A stretch of 64,000 bases of DNA, taken from the NCBI RefSeq assembly GCF_007066085.1, contig NZ_CP041405.1, positions 3,259,001 through 3,323,000 on the forward strand, in the 5' to 3' direction. Every line of letters begins with the position of its first letter. Within the stretch, counting starts at the first letter, position 1. This document shows positions 1 to 6,867 of this stretch, in pieces. The notes beneath the pieces were generated by a model. It was not told the origin of the DNA. It made no database searches and saw only the letters and a list, made by a program, of their open reading frames with translations. The translations under genes were made by a program, and so were the position numbers. Origin of the DNA: Paenibacillus thiaminolyticus. GTDB taxonomy: Bacteria; Bacillota; Bacilli; Paenibacillales; Paenibacillaceae.

Positions 1-52
1 CCACTTCCTTGCGGCCTATCTTATATATCGAGTAATGATCATGCATTTTTTA
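1..52 (-). promoter_or_regulatory. SigD-type promoter and CsrA-type hairpin of a flagellin-like gene lying left of the window
   Basis: On the minus strand, TAAA (52-49) is followed after 16 nt by CTCGATAT (32-25), a SigD-type promoter with the same spacing as the one upstream of hag. Downstream lies GGCCGCAAGGAAGTGG (16-1), which matches the hag leader hairpin but is cut by the window edge before its last two G-C pairs. The gene it serves is outside the window; a second flagellin is the simplest inference. Confidence 0.7.
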
Positions 53-127
53 TACCTGGAACAAAAAAATTTATAGTGAGTGACATTTATCGCGATATCC
101 AACTCTAACACCGAGGAGAAAGACAGT

Positions 128-1954
128 CTATACAGCATCAGAGTCACACAAACAATTATCTTTATGGATACATAAAAAGGGGCTGTCTAATAAGTCCCCA
201 AAATAAAAAGTTGGGCGAGAAAACGTAAGGTTTTCCGTCCAACTTTTTTTGTTCTTTCGCTTTTGCAGGAACGTAACGAGGCGGATGCCCGCCACCTTCA
301 GTAGATTGTGGGCCAAAGCCACAATCCCAAATTCGGTGTGCACCTTCTCCATCCCTCGCAAGGAGAACCGACAGAACGAGCGATTGCCCTTGATGTGACC
401 AAATACGCTTTCTACCTCGACTTTACGCCGAGCATAGATCGCGGATCTCTCGTCATCCTCAAGGGCTTTTTTGGCCTTTGCTTTTAATTCTTCCCAGATC
501 GTATTCCAGTGTACCTGGCGGTTCCCCTTGGCCTTGGTGCAGCTCGCCTTGAGTGGACAATCACTGCAATCTTCACATTCATAAATTTTGAAGCTTTGCT
601 CCAGGCCAGACGCGTTTTTCTTCGTTTGGTATTTCTTAAAGCGAACGTACTGGCCATTCGGGCAAATAAATCGGTCATCGTGCTCTTCATACGTCCAGTT
701 GGAGGCATGCCGGATGTCCTTCTTGTAGCGACGCGTTTTCTCTTTCATATAACTGCCGTAAGGAATGAGAAAATCAAAGTGTGGCTGTTTTTCTTCCCCC
801 ACTGCATACAAGTAATTTTCCTTGCTGCCATAGCCTGCATCAGCAATCACCGTTTTGGGCATCGGCAAAGTAGACGCAGCCAATCGCTCCATATGCGGGA
901 TGAAGCAACGCGTGTCGGTGGGACGCTGGTGGATGCTGTAAAATAAAACGAACTGGTTTTCTGTCGCCATTTGCACATTGTAACCCGGTTTCAGCTGACC
1001 ATTCTTCATGTGGTCTTCCTTCATCCGCATAAACGTGGCGTCCGGATCGGTTTTGGAGTAGCTGTTGCGATCGCCAAAGCACGCCTTTTGCTGCTCATAC
1101 TTGGCGAGCCGAGGAAGAAAGTCCTCCCGAATTTGTTTCAGTGGCTGCTTCAGGGCACTGCGCTCTTTGCGTAAGGCCTTCCTCGCTTCGCTGTCGTTTG
1201 CCTGAGCCATTTGTTCGGTGAAATCCTCCACCTTTTCTTCCAGTAGGGCGGCTGCTTCTTCGAGTCTTGCAGGAAGTTCATCCGGGGCTTGCGCCGCGTT
1301 TTCGTCGGCTTCTTGCCGCGTGAGCGTATGAATATGCGCAAGGGTCGCCTGTACCTTTTGCTTGAGCTTCTCTTCGAAGTGAAGGGTGGATTTTTTCCAC
1401 ACAAAAGAATACTTGTTAGCATCAGCTTCGATCTTCGTGCCGTCTAAAAAGTAGTTCTCCATCGTGATGTAATTGTCTGCGATGAGCTTTCGGATCATCG
1501 TTTCAAACAGTTCGTCCATAAATGCTTTTATGCGCATGCCACGGAAATCGTTCAAGGTGCGGAAGTCGGGTTGCTGCATCGCTGCGAGCCACATAGCCGG
1601 GAGGTTTTCACGAAGCAGCTTTTCAATACCGCGACAAGAGTAGACCTTTTGCGAATAACCGTACAGGATGACTTTGAGCATCATTTTGGGATGGTAAGGG
1701 CTTCGGCCCCCGCCCACATAATGAGCGAACAACAACTCGTCAGGGATGGCTTCAATCATCTCATCAATGATGCGGGCCACATGATGGTCGGGGATAAGTA
1801 CTCCCAGATCCAAAATCATGTGCATCTGCTTGTTATCGTAGGCTTTAAAGGTGGGAGCAAGTTTTCGTTTGGAAACCGTTTTTTCTTCCACATCCCCTAG
1901 AGGAAGTGTCACTTGCATGGTATACTGTTCAGTAGTAGTCGTCAGATTACGCAT
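128..1954 (-). CDS. IS1182-family transposase
   Basis: This is a transposase of about 608 residues that would catalyse cut-and-paste movement of the surrounding element. The N-terminal third looks like the DUF772 region (FAHYVGGGRSPYHPKMMLKV), and the C-terminal part has a DDE-type layout with DGTKIEA, DAGYGS and a zinc-like Cys cluster (CEDCSDCPLKASC) before VESVFGHIK. The start at 1954 was chosen because AAAAGGA precedes it at suitable spacing, whereas the upstream in-frame extension runs through a hairpin arm. The reading frame crosses the left inverted repeat and stops about 50 bp outside the element, so the last roughly 16 residues come from flanking DNA. The gene looks intact. Confidence 0.9.
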   Translation of the reverse strand: MRNLTTTTEQYTMQVTLPLGDVEEKTVSKRKLAPTFKAYDNKQMHMILDLGVLIPDHHVARIIDEMIEAIPDELLFAHYVGGGRSPYHPKMMLKVILYGYSQKVYSCRGIEKLLRENLPAMWLAAMQQPDFRTLNDFRGMRIKAFMDELFETMIRKLIADNYITMENYFLDGTKIEADANKYSFVWKKSTLHFEEKLKQKVQATLAHIHTLTRQEADENAAQAPDELPARLEEAAALLEEKVEDFTEQMAQANDSEARKALRKERSALKQPLKQIREDFLPRLAKYEQQKACFGDRNSYSKTDPDATFMRMKEDHMKNGQLKPGYNVQMATENQFVLFYSIHQRPTDTRCFIPHMERLAASTLPMPKTVIADAGYGSKENYLYAVGEEKQPHFDFLIPYGSYMKEKTRRYKKDIRHASNWTYEEHDDRFICPNGQYVRFKKYQTKKNASGLEQSFKIYECEDCSDCPLKASCTKAKGNRQVHWNTIWEELKAKAKKALEDDERSAIYARRKVEVESVFGHIKGNRSFCRFSLRGMEKVHTEFGIVALAHNLLKVAGIRLVTFLQKRKNKKSWTENLTFSRPTFYFGDLLDSPFLCIHKDNCLCDSDAV

Positions 1955-2019
1955 AAAAAACCGTCCTTTTTTGAATGATTGTGTGGTAACTTTCATTTTA
2001 CAGGAAAAGACGGTTTTTT
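1955..2019 (-). promoter_or_regulatory. Hairpin covering the transposase ribosome-binding site
   Basis: In the minus-strand transcript, AAAAAACCGTCTTTT (2019-2005) can pair with AAAAGGACGGTTTTTT (1970-1955), with one bulged base and a 34-nt loop. The 3' arm contains the Shine-Dalgarno AAAAGGA just before the ATG at 1954. Transcripts entering from outside would fold and hide the site; a transcript starting inside the 5' arm would not. Pairing is seen in sequence; the role is inferred from IS10 and IS50. Confidence 0.6.
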
Positions 2020-2055
2020 TGTGTATATTTTTCATATTCAACTAAAACGGGGCGT

Positions 2056-2084
2056 CCAGAAGTCAGTTTTCACTGACTTTCTGG
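2056..2084 (-). terminator. IS-end hairpin just after hag
   Basis: CCAGAAAGTCAGT and ACTGACTTCTGG pair around a GAAA loop on the minus strand, with one bulge. It lies about 22 nt after the hag stop codon. There is no clean T-run afterwards (ACGCCCCGTTTTAG), so it may stabilise the hag 3' end or only weakly terminate. Confidence 0.4.
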
Positions 2085-2105
2085 ACAGCCCCTTAAGGTA
2101 ACTTA

Positions 2106-2921
2106 TTAACCCAACAGCTTAAGAACAGATTGTGGAGCGGAATTAGCTTGAGCCAACATCGCAGTACCCGCTTGAACCAAGATTTGGTTGCGAGTAAAGT
2201 CTGTCATTTCTTTCGCCATATCAGCGTTGCGGATACGGGATTCAGAAGCGGACAGGTTCTCTGCAGTTACGCCCAAGTTGTTAATGGTGTGCTCCAGACG
2301 GTTTTGCACCGCACCAAAAGCTGCGCGTTGCTCAGCAACTGTATTAATCGCGTTCGAAATTGTTGCCAGAGCTGAACTAGCCTTCGCTTGTGTGCTGATG
2401 CTCAAACCACTTACACCGAGTGCAGTAGCTTTCATGTTCTTCAGGGCAGCAGTTAACGAATTTCCCTTTTCAACACCAATTTGGAAGCTAACATTTGTGT
2501 TAGCATTCAACAATTTAATTCCGTTAAAGTTTGTGGAATCTGCAATATTGTTGATTTCTTTAAGCAATGCATCTACTTCTTTTTGGGTGTTCTTACGATC
2601 ATTATCATCATAAGTACCCGTAGCGGATTGGTTAGCCAACGTATTCAAACGTTGCAGCATGGAGTGTACTTCCGTCAATGCACCCTCAGCCGTTTGAATT
2701 AGGGAGATACCGTCTTGGGCATTGCGCATTGCTTGGTTCATGCCGCCGATTTGGAAACGCATTTTCTCGGAGATAGCGAGACCCGCCGCATCGTCCGCCG
2801 CACGGTTAATGCGGAAACCGGAAGACAATTTTTCCATTGTCTTGCCCATTGCTGTGTTGTTCATGCCTAGGTTGCGGTGAGCATTGATTGCGCCCACGTT
2901 TGTGTTAATAAACATCGACAT
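2106..2921 (-). CDS. hag: Flagellin
   Basis: This is the main filament subunit, exported by the flagellar type III system with help from FliS. The 271-aa protein is a minimal flagellin: a conserved N-terminal D0/D1 region (INTNVGAINAHRNL, LSSGFRINRAADDAAGLAIS), a short middle with no bulky D2/D3 domain, and the C-terminal D1/D0 (RNQILVQAGTAMLAQANS, ending LLG). The start at 2921 follows GGAGG, which lies in a hairpin loop. A SigD-type promoter and two CsrA-type hairpins lie directly upstream, so expression is probably tied to hook completion and to CsrA/FliW. An IS element begins about 11 bp after the stop, and no ordinary terminator is seen between them. Confidence 0.97.
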   Translation of the reverse strand: MSMFINTNVGAINAHRNLGMNNTAMGKTMEKLSSGFRINRAADDAAGLAISEKMRFQIGGMNQAMRNAQDGISLIQTAEGALTEVHSMLQRLNTLANQSATGTYDDNDRKNTQKEVDALLKEINNIADSTNFNGIKLLNANTNVSFQIGVEKGNSLTAALKNMKATALGVSGLSISTQAKASSALATISNAINTVAEQRAAFGAVQNRLEHTINNLGVTAENLSASESRIRNADMAKEMTDFTRNQILVQAGTAMLAQANSAPQSVLKLLG

Positions 2922-2926
2922 TCTTC

Positions 2927-2941
2927 ATCATCCTCCATGAT
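2927..2941 (-). promoter_or_regulatory. CsrA-type site BS2 over the hag ribosome-binding site
   Basis: The minus-strand RNA reads AUCAU-GGAGG-AUGAU: a 5-bp stem presenting the Shine-Dalgarno GGAGG entirely in the loop. CsrA binds GGA in hairpin loops, so binding here would block ribosome access to hag. The pairing is seen directly; the role is inferred from B. subtilis hag. Confidence 0.65.
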
Positions 2942-2951
2942 TTCATTATGG

Positions 2952-2969
2952 GGCCACTTCCTTGCGGCC
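2952..2969 (-). promoter_or_regulatory. CsrA-type site BS1 in the hag leader
   Basis: The minus-strand sequence GGCCGC-AAGGAA-GTGGCC forms a 6-bp stem (one G-U) with GGA in a six-base loop, a close fit to a high-affinity CsrA site. Its GGA is 25 nt upstream of the GGA of the second site, a distance at which one CsrA dimer could bridge both. The same hairpin begins at the left edge of the window. Confidence 0.65.
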
Positions 2970-2977
2970 TATTATAT

Positions 2978-3005
2978 ATATCGAAATGTGCTCTTCCTTT
3001 TTTTA
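2978..3005 (-). promoter_or_regulatory. SigD-type promoter of hag
   Basis: TAAA (3005-3002), a 16-nt spacer and TTCGATAT (2985-2978) resemble the SigD consensus TAAA-N15-GCCGATAT. It lies about 57 nt upstream of the hag start and about 20 nt after the fliT stop. Confidence 0.7.
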
Positions 3006-3024
3006 TAGCTAGGATAAAAGCGGT

Positions 3025-3399
3025 TTATTTTTTTTCATCAAAATAATAAGCAACTTGATCTATTCTCCCCACACCTTGGTATGCGTTCATAATTGTCTTG
3101 CTTTGGCGAACGCCTTGGACTTGGGAACCCAGTTGACTTATTTGTCTTTCTATGCGATCGATTATAGACTGGTAAAGCACCTGGAGCGTCTGACAACGTA
3201 TAGCTTCCTGGTTTCTTTCTTCCTCGGTAAGCATTTCTGTATCGCCAGAGGATATATATTCCTTCAGTTGATCCCATTTTTCCGTAAAATGAAGGAAAGC
3301 TGACTCCTGCCATTCTCGCTCCTTTATCTCAAGGATATATTGTTGGCATAGATCGATCATCTCATCATAGGTAGCAATTCTTTTCCGAATATCATGCAT
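3025..3399 (-). CDS. fliT: FliT-like flagellar chaperone
   Basis: This small (124 aa), helical, charged protein overlaps the end of fliS by 8 nt, the position fliT takes in fliD-fliS-fliT operons. FliT proteins act in the cytoplasm as export chaperones, classically for the filament cap FliD. Sequence conservation in the family is poor, so the assignment rests mainly on size, composition (a heptad-rich middle, TLQVLYQSIIDRIERQISQL) and position. The start at 3399 is an ATG inside fliS, suggesting translational coupling. No terminator is visible before the hag promoter. Confidence 0.75.
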   Translation of the reverse strand: MHDIRKRIATYDEMIDLCQQYILEIKEREWQESAFLHFTEKWDQLKEYISSGDTEMLTEEERNQEAIRCQTLQVLYQSIIDRIERQISQLGSQVQGVRQSKTIMNAYQGVGRIDQVAYYFDEKK

Positions 3400-3793
3400 A
3401 ATTTTGACCCGCCGTAATATCTTTGCCGATCGTTTCCCATGCGTCTTTGACAGATTGAATTACTGCTTTGGCTTCCCTTAGCGGCTGTGCTGATTTTTGG
3501 ATATTAGCTTGAACTAATTGGTCAATGACATATAAATACAAGTTTTTAAGGTTTTGTGCTACTTCGCCGCCTTCGCGTTCATTCAAACAAGCAATCAACT
3601 CATAAATGATATCCTGCACCTTCAAAATATGCTGGTGAGCTGACAAGGGATTGCCTTCTGCAAGTGCAGTTTCCGCCTGATTCGTATACTTTAGCGCCCC
3701 ATAATACAGCATTAGGATTAATTTATGAGGAGAAGCTGTTTCATATTTATTTTTTTGGTATGCTTGATAACCGGCGGTCATATTCGTATACAT
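3392..3793 (-). CDS. fliS: Flagellin-specific chaperone FliS
   Basis: FliS binds the C-terminus of newly made flagellin, prevents premature polymerisation and delivers it to the export gate; in B. subtilis it also cooperates with FliW in sensing flagellin. The 133-aa length is typical. Visible hallmarks are the N-terminal YQAYQKNKYETASPHKLILM with the family Y and SP.KLI.MLY motif, followed by four predicted helices. It starts 20 nt downstream of fliD and overlaps fliT, so the three genes are probably co-transcribed. Confidence 0.95.
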   Translation of the reverse strand: MYTNMTAGYQAYQKNKYETASPHKLILMLYYGALKYTNQAETALAEGNPLSAHQHILKVQDIIYELIACLNEREGGEVAQNLKNLYLYVIDQLVQANIQKSAQPLREAKAVIQSVKDAWETIGKDITAGQNYA

Positions 3794-3813
3794 CTATTCA
3801 TCCCCTTAACCCA

Positions 3814-5283
3814 CTAGCTTTGCTTAGACAAACCATTGATTTGACTGGTCAACCAGGACTTTTCGTTATTCAATTTACTCATAGCTACTTCCATTGCTGT
3901 AAATTGTCTCTTTAATTGCTGCTCTTTCAATGTGAGACGATCTTCCATTTTGCTCATTGATTCCGTGATAAAAGAGATTTCAGAATCATAGCCATTCACG
4001 CGGGATTGTAAAATTCCGTTAGCCTTGCTTGTCCAAGTACGAAGCTCTTCACTTAGTATTGTAGCGATTCCCTGCTTCTTGTTTCCCGAACTGTCGGTCT
4101 CATCTGTATTAAACATAGCTATTACTTTTTCTGGGTCACGCTCCAGGGCTTCTTTAAACTTCTTTTGATCAAAAACGATCTCCCCCGTCATGTCGGCCCC
4201 TTTTTTGTCCTTATCGATTTCTATACCAAGGTCAGCCAACGTGCCGAGGCCAGCAATATTGCTTGACATCCAACTCCCTAGTTCCATGTCCAACTGGCGC
4301 AATGTCGAATCACCCTGAAGCGTTGTTTTCCGGTAGGGTGTTTTATCATCCTTTGGTTTTTCTTCTGGCTTGGCCATGCCATCCCGAATCAGCTTGCGAA
4401 CTTCGTTAAATGCCTCCACGAATCCTTTGACCTTCTCAAGGACCTTGTCTGAGTCTTGTCCAACCGTGATCATCGCCGAAGATACTTTTTGTAACTGCAA
4501 CGTGACGCCTTCAATGACGCCTTTGACTTCGTTAGAAGAGCTTGTAACAGACAAACCATTTACCGTCAATTCCGCATCCTTTGCGGGTTGAACCTCCTGG
4601 AGTTTATTGTCCGTTCCGTTTACCAAGCCCAAAGAATTCAATATGTTAACGCCAGGGCTGATCTCGCTGCCGGTAATTCCGATTCCGGAAGAGCCGCCGC
4701 TACCTTGATAGAAATTATTCTCAACTCCTGTTTTGGTCGAAGTAAGCACCAAGGTCTTGTTGCCTGGAGAGGTTTCTACCAATGAAGCAGAGACGGTCTT
4801 GCTATTTCTATTAATGTCATTTTTAAGATTCTCCAGCATTTCGCCATACGTCGAACCTGATAGTTTAACCTCAACTTCTTTACCATCGGCCTCGTGAAAA
4901 GTAATGGTCTGGCCTTCAAGGGAAGACGAATCACCTTTAACATCGAATGCGTTTGCTTTTAAAACATGTGACTGCGCTAACTGGGTCACGGTTACCTGAT
5001 AGTTCCCAGTTACAGCATTATCGGAGCCGGCAGCTTTTACGGCCTGCTCATCTGAGCTTTTGGTCGATGTCAGCTTGAAGTTCGCGTTCAATGTTAAATC
5101 AGCAGCTTTATCGCGCAGTGTAGATAATTTGGTATTTAAGTTGCGAAAATATGACTGAAATCCTGAAAAGTCATTTTTCTTCTGCTCCAGATTGTTATAC
5201 GGGATTCTCTCCAACATCATTAATTTTTCAATCATCAACCCGGTATCCAAGCCGGAAGCAAGGCCGCCAATACTAAATCCCAT
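3814..5283 (-). CDS. fliD: Flagellar filament cap protein FliD (HAP2)
   Basis: FliD forms the cap at the filament tip under which flagellin subunits fold. The 489-aa product begins MGFSIGGLASGLDTGLMIEKLM, the FliD N-terminal signature, and ends with the coiled-coil region of the C-terminal domain (SKMEDRLTLKEQQLKRQFTA and KLNNEKSWL). The GTG 12 nt upstream was rejected as start because AAGGTGG lies at correct distance before the ATG at 5283. The gene is preceded by flaG (18 nt) and followed by fliS (20 nt), the usual order flaG-fliD-fliS-fliT. Confidence 0.96.
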   Translation of the reverse strand: MGFSIGGLASGLDTGLMIEKLMMLERIPYNNLEQKKNDFSGFQSYFRNLNTKLSTLRDKAADLTLNANFKLTSTKSSDEQAVKAAGSDNAVTGNYQVTVTQLAQSHVLKANAFDVKGDSSSLEGQTITFHEADGKEVEVKLSGSTYGEMLENLKNDINRNSKTVSASLVETSPGNKTLVLTSTKTGVENNFYQGSGGSSGIGITGSEISPGVNILNSLGLVNGTDNKLQEVQPAKDAELTVNGLSVTSSSNEVKGVIEGVTLQLQKVSSAMITVGQDSDKVLEKVKGFVEAFNEVRKLIRDGMAKPEEKPKDDKTPYRKTTLQGDSTLRQLDMELGSWMSSNIAGLGTLADLGIEIDKDKKGADMTGEIVFDQKKFKEALERDPEKVIAMFNTDETDSSGNKKQGIATILSEELRTWTSKANGILQSRVNGYDSEISFITESMSKMEDRLTLKEQQLKRQFTAMEVAMSKLNNEKSWLTSQINGLSKQS

Positions 5284-5301
5284 TGTTATTACCACCTTTC
5301 T

Positions 5302-5685
5302 TTATACTTTTTTATCCAAAAACAAGCCAATGAGCTCTTTCATCTTGACCGACAAATCTATCAAAAATTCCGGAGGCAAACTTGCTATGACTTCCTTCGT
5401 TTTCTTATCGATTACTTCGACATATAATTCCTTAGCGTCATCGTGGTATTTAAAATGAATCTCTTTGCCGGAGCTGGCAATTGACTCATTCAACTCCTCC
5501 ACCTTTTTTTGAAGATCCTGCTTATCTTCGATGCTCATATTTATGTAATCCAAGGTTGCTCCAGCTTGAGGAGAAGCTGACTCCCCGTGCATTTCCTTGT
5601 TGAGCACATTTTTCAAGGATTGAATGGTTGACCGATGAACCTGTAAGTCTAAACCCGCGGTGTCTGTACGATGAATGCTGCTCAT
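5302..5685 (-). CDS. flaG: FlaG family protein
   Basis: FlaG proteins are small cytoplasmic or secreted proteins near fliD that influence filament length in some bacteria. This 127-aa protein has a variable N-terminus and the conserved FlaG C-terminal domain: LQKKVEELNESIASSGKEI, then FKYHDDAKELYVEVIDKKT and EVIASLPPEFLIDL, matching the family signature (l.F..de....vV.v.D..T.evIrqIP.e..l). GTGAGGTGG precedes the ATG. It lies 63 bp downstream of csrA; I could not read a convincing SigD promoter in that gap, so transcription may run through from csrA. Confidence 0.9.
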   Translation of the reverse strand: MSSIHRTDTAGLDLQVHRSTIQSLKNVLNKEMHGESASPQAGATLDYINMSIEDKQDLQKKVEELNESIASSGKEIHFKYHDDAKELYVEVIDKKTKEVIASLPPEFLIDLSVKMKELIGLFLDKKV

Positions 5686-5748
5686 CTATATCCACCTCAC
5701 TATTTCAACACGCCTATTTTTCCTTGCATTAAGGCTGCTTTACCATAC

Positions 5749-5997
5749 TCATTTTTTAAATTTCTTTAAAATCTCAATCATATTGATATCCTCTTTCTCG
5801 CTAGCGCCCTTAGTGGTCTCGACAGCGGAAGAATTCTCTTGTACAATGCTCTCATACAATTCCTTCCGCATGATTTGCACATTTTTCGGAGCAACAAAAC
5901 CAAGCTTGACATACTCTCCTTCCACGCCAAGCACGCGAACTTCAATCTCGTCGCCGATCATAACCGTCTCGCCGATTTTTCGCTTCAGCACCAGCAT
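5749..5997 (-). CDS. csrA: Carbon storage regulator CsrA
   Basis: CsrA is a dimeric RNA-binding protein that recognises GGA in hairpin loops and blocks translation; in Gram-positive flagellated bacteria its main known target is the flagellin mRNA. The 82-aa sequence starts MLVLKRKIGETVMIGDEIEV and has the core RVLGVEGEYVKLGFVAP with the RNA-contact stretch at each end of the sheet, followed by a longer-than-usual C-terminal tail. It starts 1 nt after fliW stops, so the antagonist and CsrA are made together. Two matching target hairpins are present upstream of hag in this window. Confidence 0.97.
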   Translation of the reverse strand: MLVLKRKIGETVMIGDEIEVRVLGVEGEYVKLGFVAPKNVQIMRKELYESIVQENSSAVETTKGASEKEDINMIEILKKFKK

Positions 5998-5998
5998 C

Positions 5999-6448
5999 CT
6001 ATTCTCCCCTTCCTTGAATAAAATGCCGGACGGGAAGATTAGAGTCTGCGATGATATACTGGCAGCCCTTCTGTGTTTTCGGCGAGAAGAGGACGGGGGC
6101 TCTTAAATTCACGCTAATCGCATCGTTAATGATATTAACGACGAGCATGGTTACAACTTCTTCAGACATTTGAACACCCAGAGCTTCCACGGTATCCTGG
6201 TCGATAGGAAAGCTGTAGTTCTGAACATATTCCGCCGGAATTAAGATAAAGCTTCGTTCCTCCTCCATCGCATGGAGAATATAGAAGACCGATTCATCGT
6301 ATGGCATTAAGGCGTATCGGGTAATCGATTGAAACCCGATCATGCCTTTGACGAACTCGTAGATCTGATGAGGTTCAGGATGAAGAGCCCCGTAATTGGA
6401 ACTATGGATCGTAACATTTGATGCGACTGAATCATTGGTTGATGTCAT
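5999..6448 (-). CDS. fliW: Flagellar assembly factor FliW
   Basis: FliW binds either flagellin or CsrA. When cytoplasmic flagellin is low, flagellin releases FliW, which then sequesters CsrA and frees hag translation. The 149-aa protein has typical features: IYEFVKGMIGFQSITRYAL near the N-terminus, then PYDESVFYILHAMEEERSFI and a conserved C-terminal segment NLRAPVLFSPKTQKGCQYI. Its start overlaps the end of the upstream DUF6470 gene by 4 nt, and csrA follows after 1 nt, the order known from Bacillus. Confidence 0.95.
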   Translation of the reverse strand: MTSTNDSVASNVTIHSSNYGALHPEPHQIYEFVKGMIGFQSITRYALMPYDESVFYILHAMEEERSFILIPAEYVQNYSFPIDQDTVEALGVQMSEEVVTMLVVNIINDAISVNLRAPVLFSPKTQKGCQYIIADSNLPVRHFIQGRGE

Positions 6449-6846
6449 TCCCGAACAACACCTTTCGTTTGCACTTCAATTTCCGGCGGATAAACCCGAA
6501 TATCGATGGCTACGCTTTGGGAAGGCAGCGCATAGAGCCGCACTTCTTTTTGGCCTTTTTGCATATAACGCTCAAATGCGATCTGGCCGAAGGTCGTTTT
6601 CGACTTGGCGATATTGCCAAGTTGGTCGCCCTCTTGCGCTTTCTGTTGCGTAGCCTGGACAGCCACTTGTATCGCCTCGTTTTTCCGCTCGCTGGCCGCA
6701 ACGGAAGGCCGCTGCAGCCCCAGCTCGTCCCATACCGGCTGCCAATCCGCCTCCATCTCGACGGGACGCTGACGTATCGTTAACTCGGCAGGCTCATAGC
6801 GGAAGGAATACGATTGAATCTGTCTCGTAATATCCGATATATTCAT
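6445..6846 (-). CDS. DUF6470 family (YviE-like) flagellar-locus protein
   Basis: This 133-aa soluble protein of unknown function lies between flgL and fliW exactly where yviE sits in B. subtilis, although it is shorter. It has an N-terminal region beginning MNISDITRQIQSYSFRYEPAELTI and a C-terminal IDIRVYPPEIEVQTKG, with no signal peptide or membrane segment. It is probably co-transcribed with flgL (21-nt gap) and fliW (4-nt overlap). The family call rests on position and general sequence character. Confidence 0.7.
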   Translation of the reverse strand: MNISDITRQIQSYSFRYEPAELTIRQRPVEMEADWQPVWDELGLQRPSVAASERKNEAIQVAVQATQQKAQEGDQLGNIAKSKTTFGQIAFERYMQKGQKEVRLYALPSQSVAIDIRVYPPEIEVQTKGVVRE

Positions 6847-6867
6847 TAAGGTTCAACCCTTCTCCAA

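Larger units (their letters stand above)
177..2094 (-). mobile_element. IS1182-like insertion sequence, about 1.9 kb
   Basis: The element is bounded by inverted ends that share AAGGGGCTGTC (177-187, and the complement at 2084-2094). It carries one transposase gene. No clear target duplication is visible: the left flank is A-rich and the right flank reads TTAAGG. The right end contains a 12-bp hairpin with a GAAA loop (2056-2084), and the transposase ribosome-binding site lies inside another hairpin (1955-2019). The right end sits only about 11 bp beyond the hag stop codon, so the insertion separates hag from whatever followed it. Exact ends are uncertain by two bases. Confidence 0.85.

Noticed and set aside
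5686..5748. SigD promoter upstream of flaG
   Set aside because: GCCTTAAT has no TAAA at the right distance; the match is too weak.
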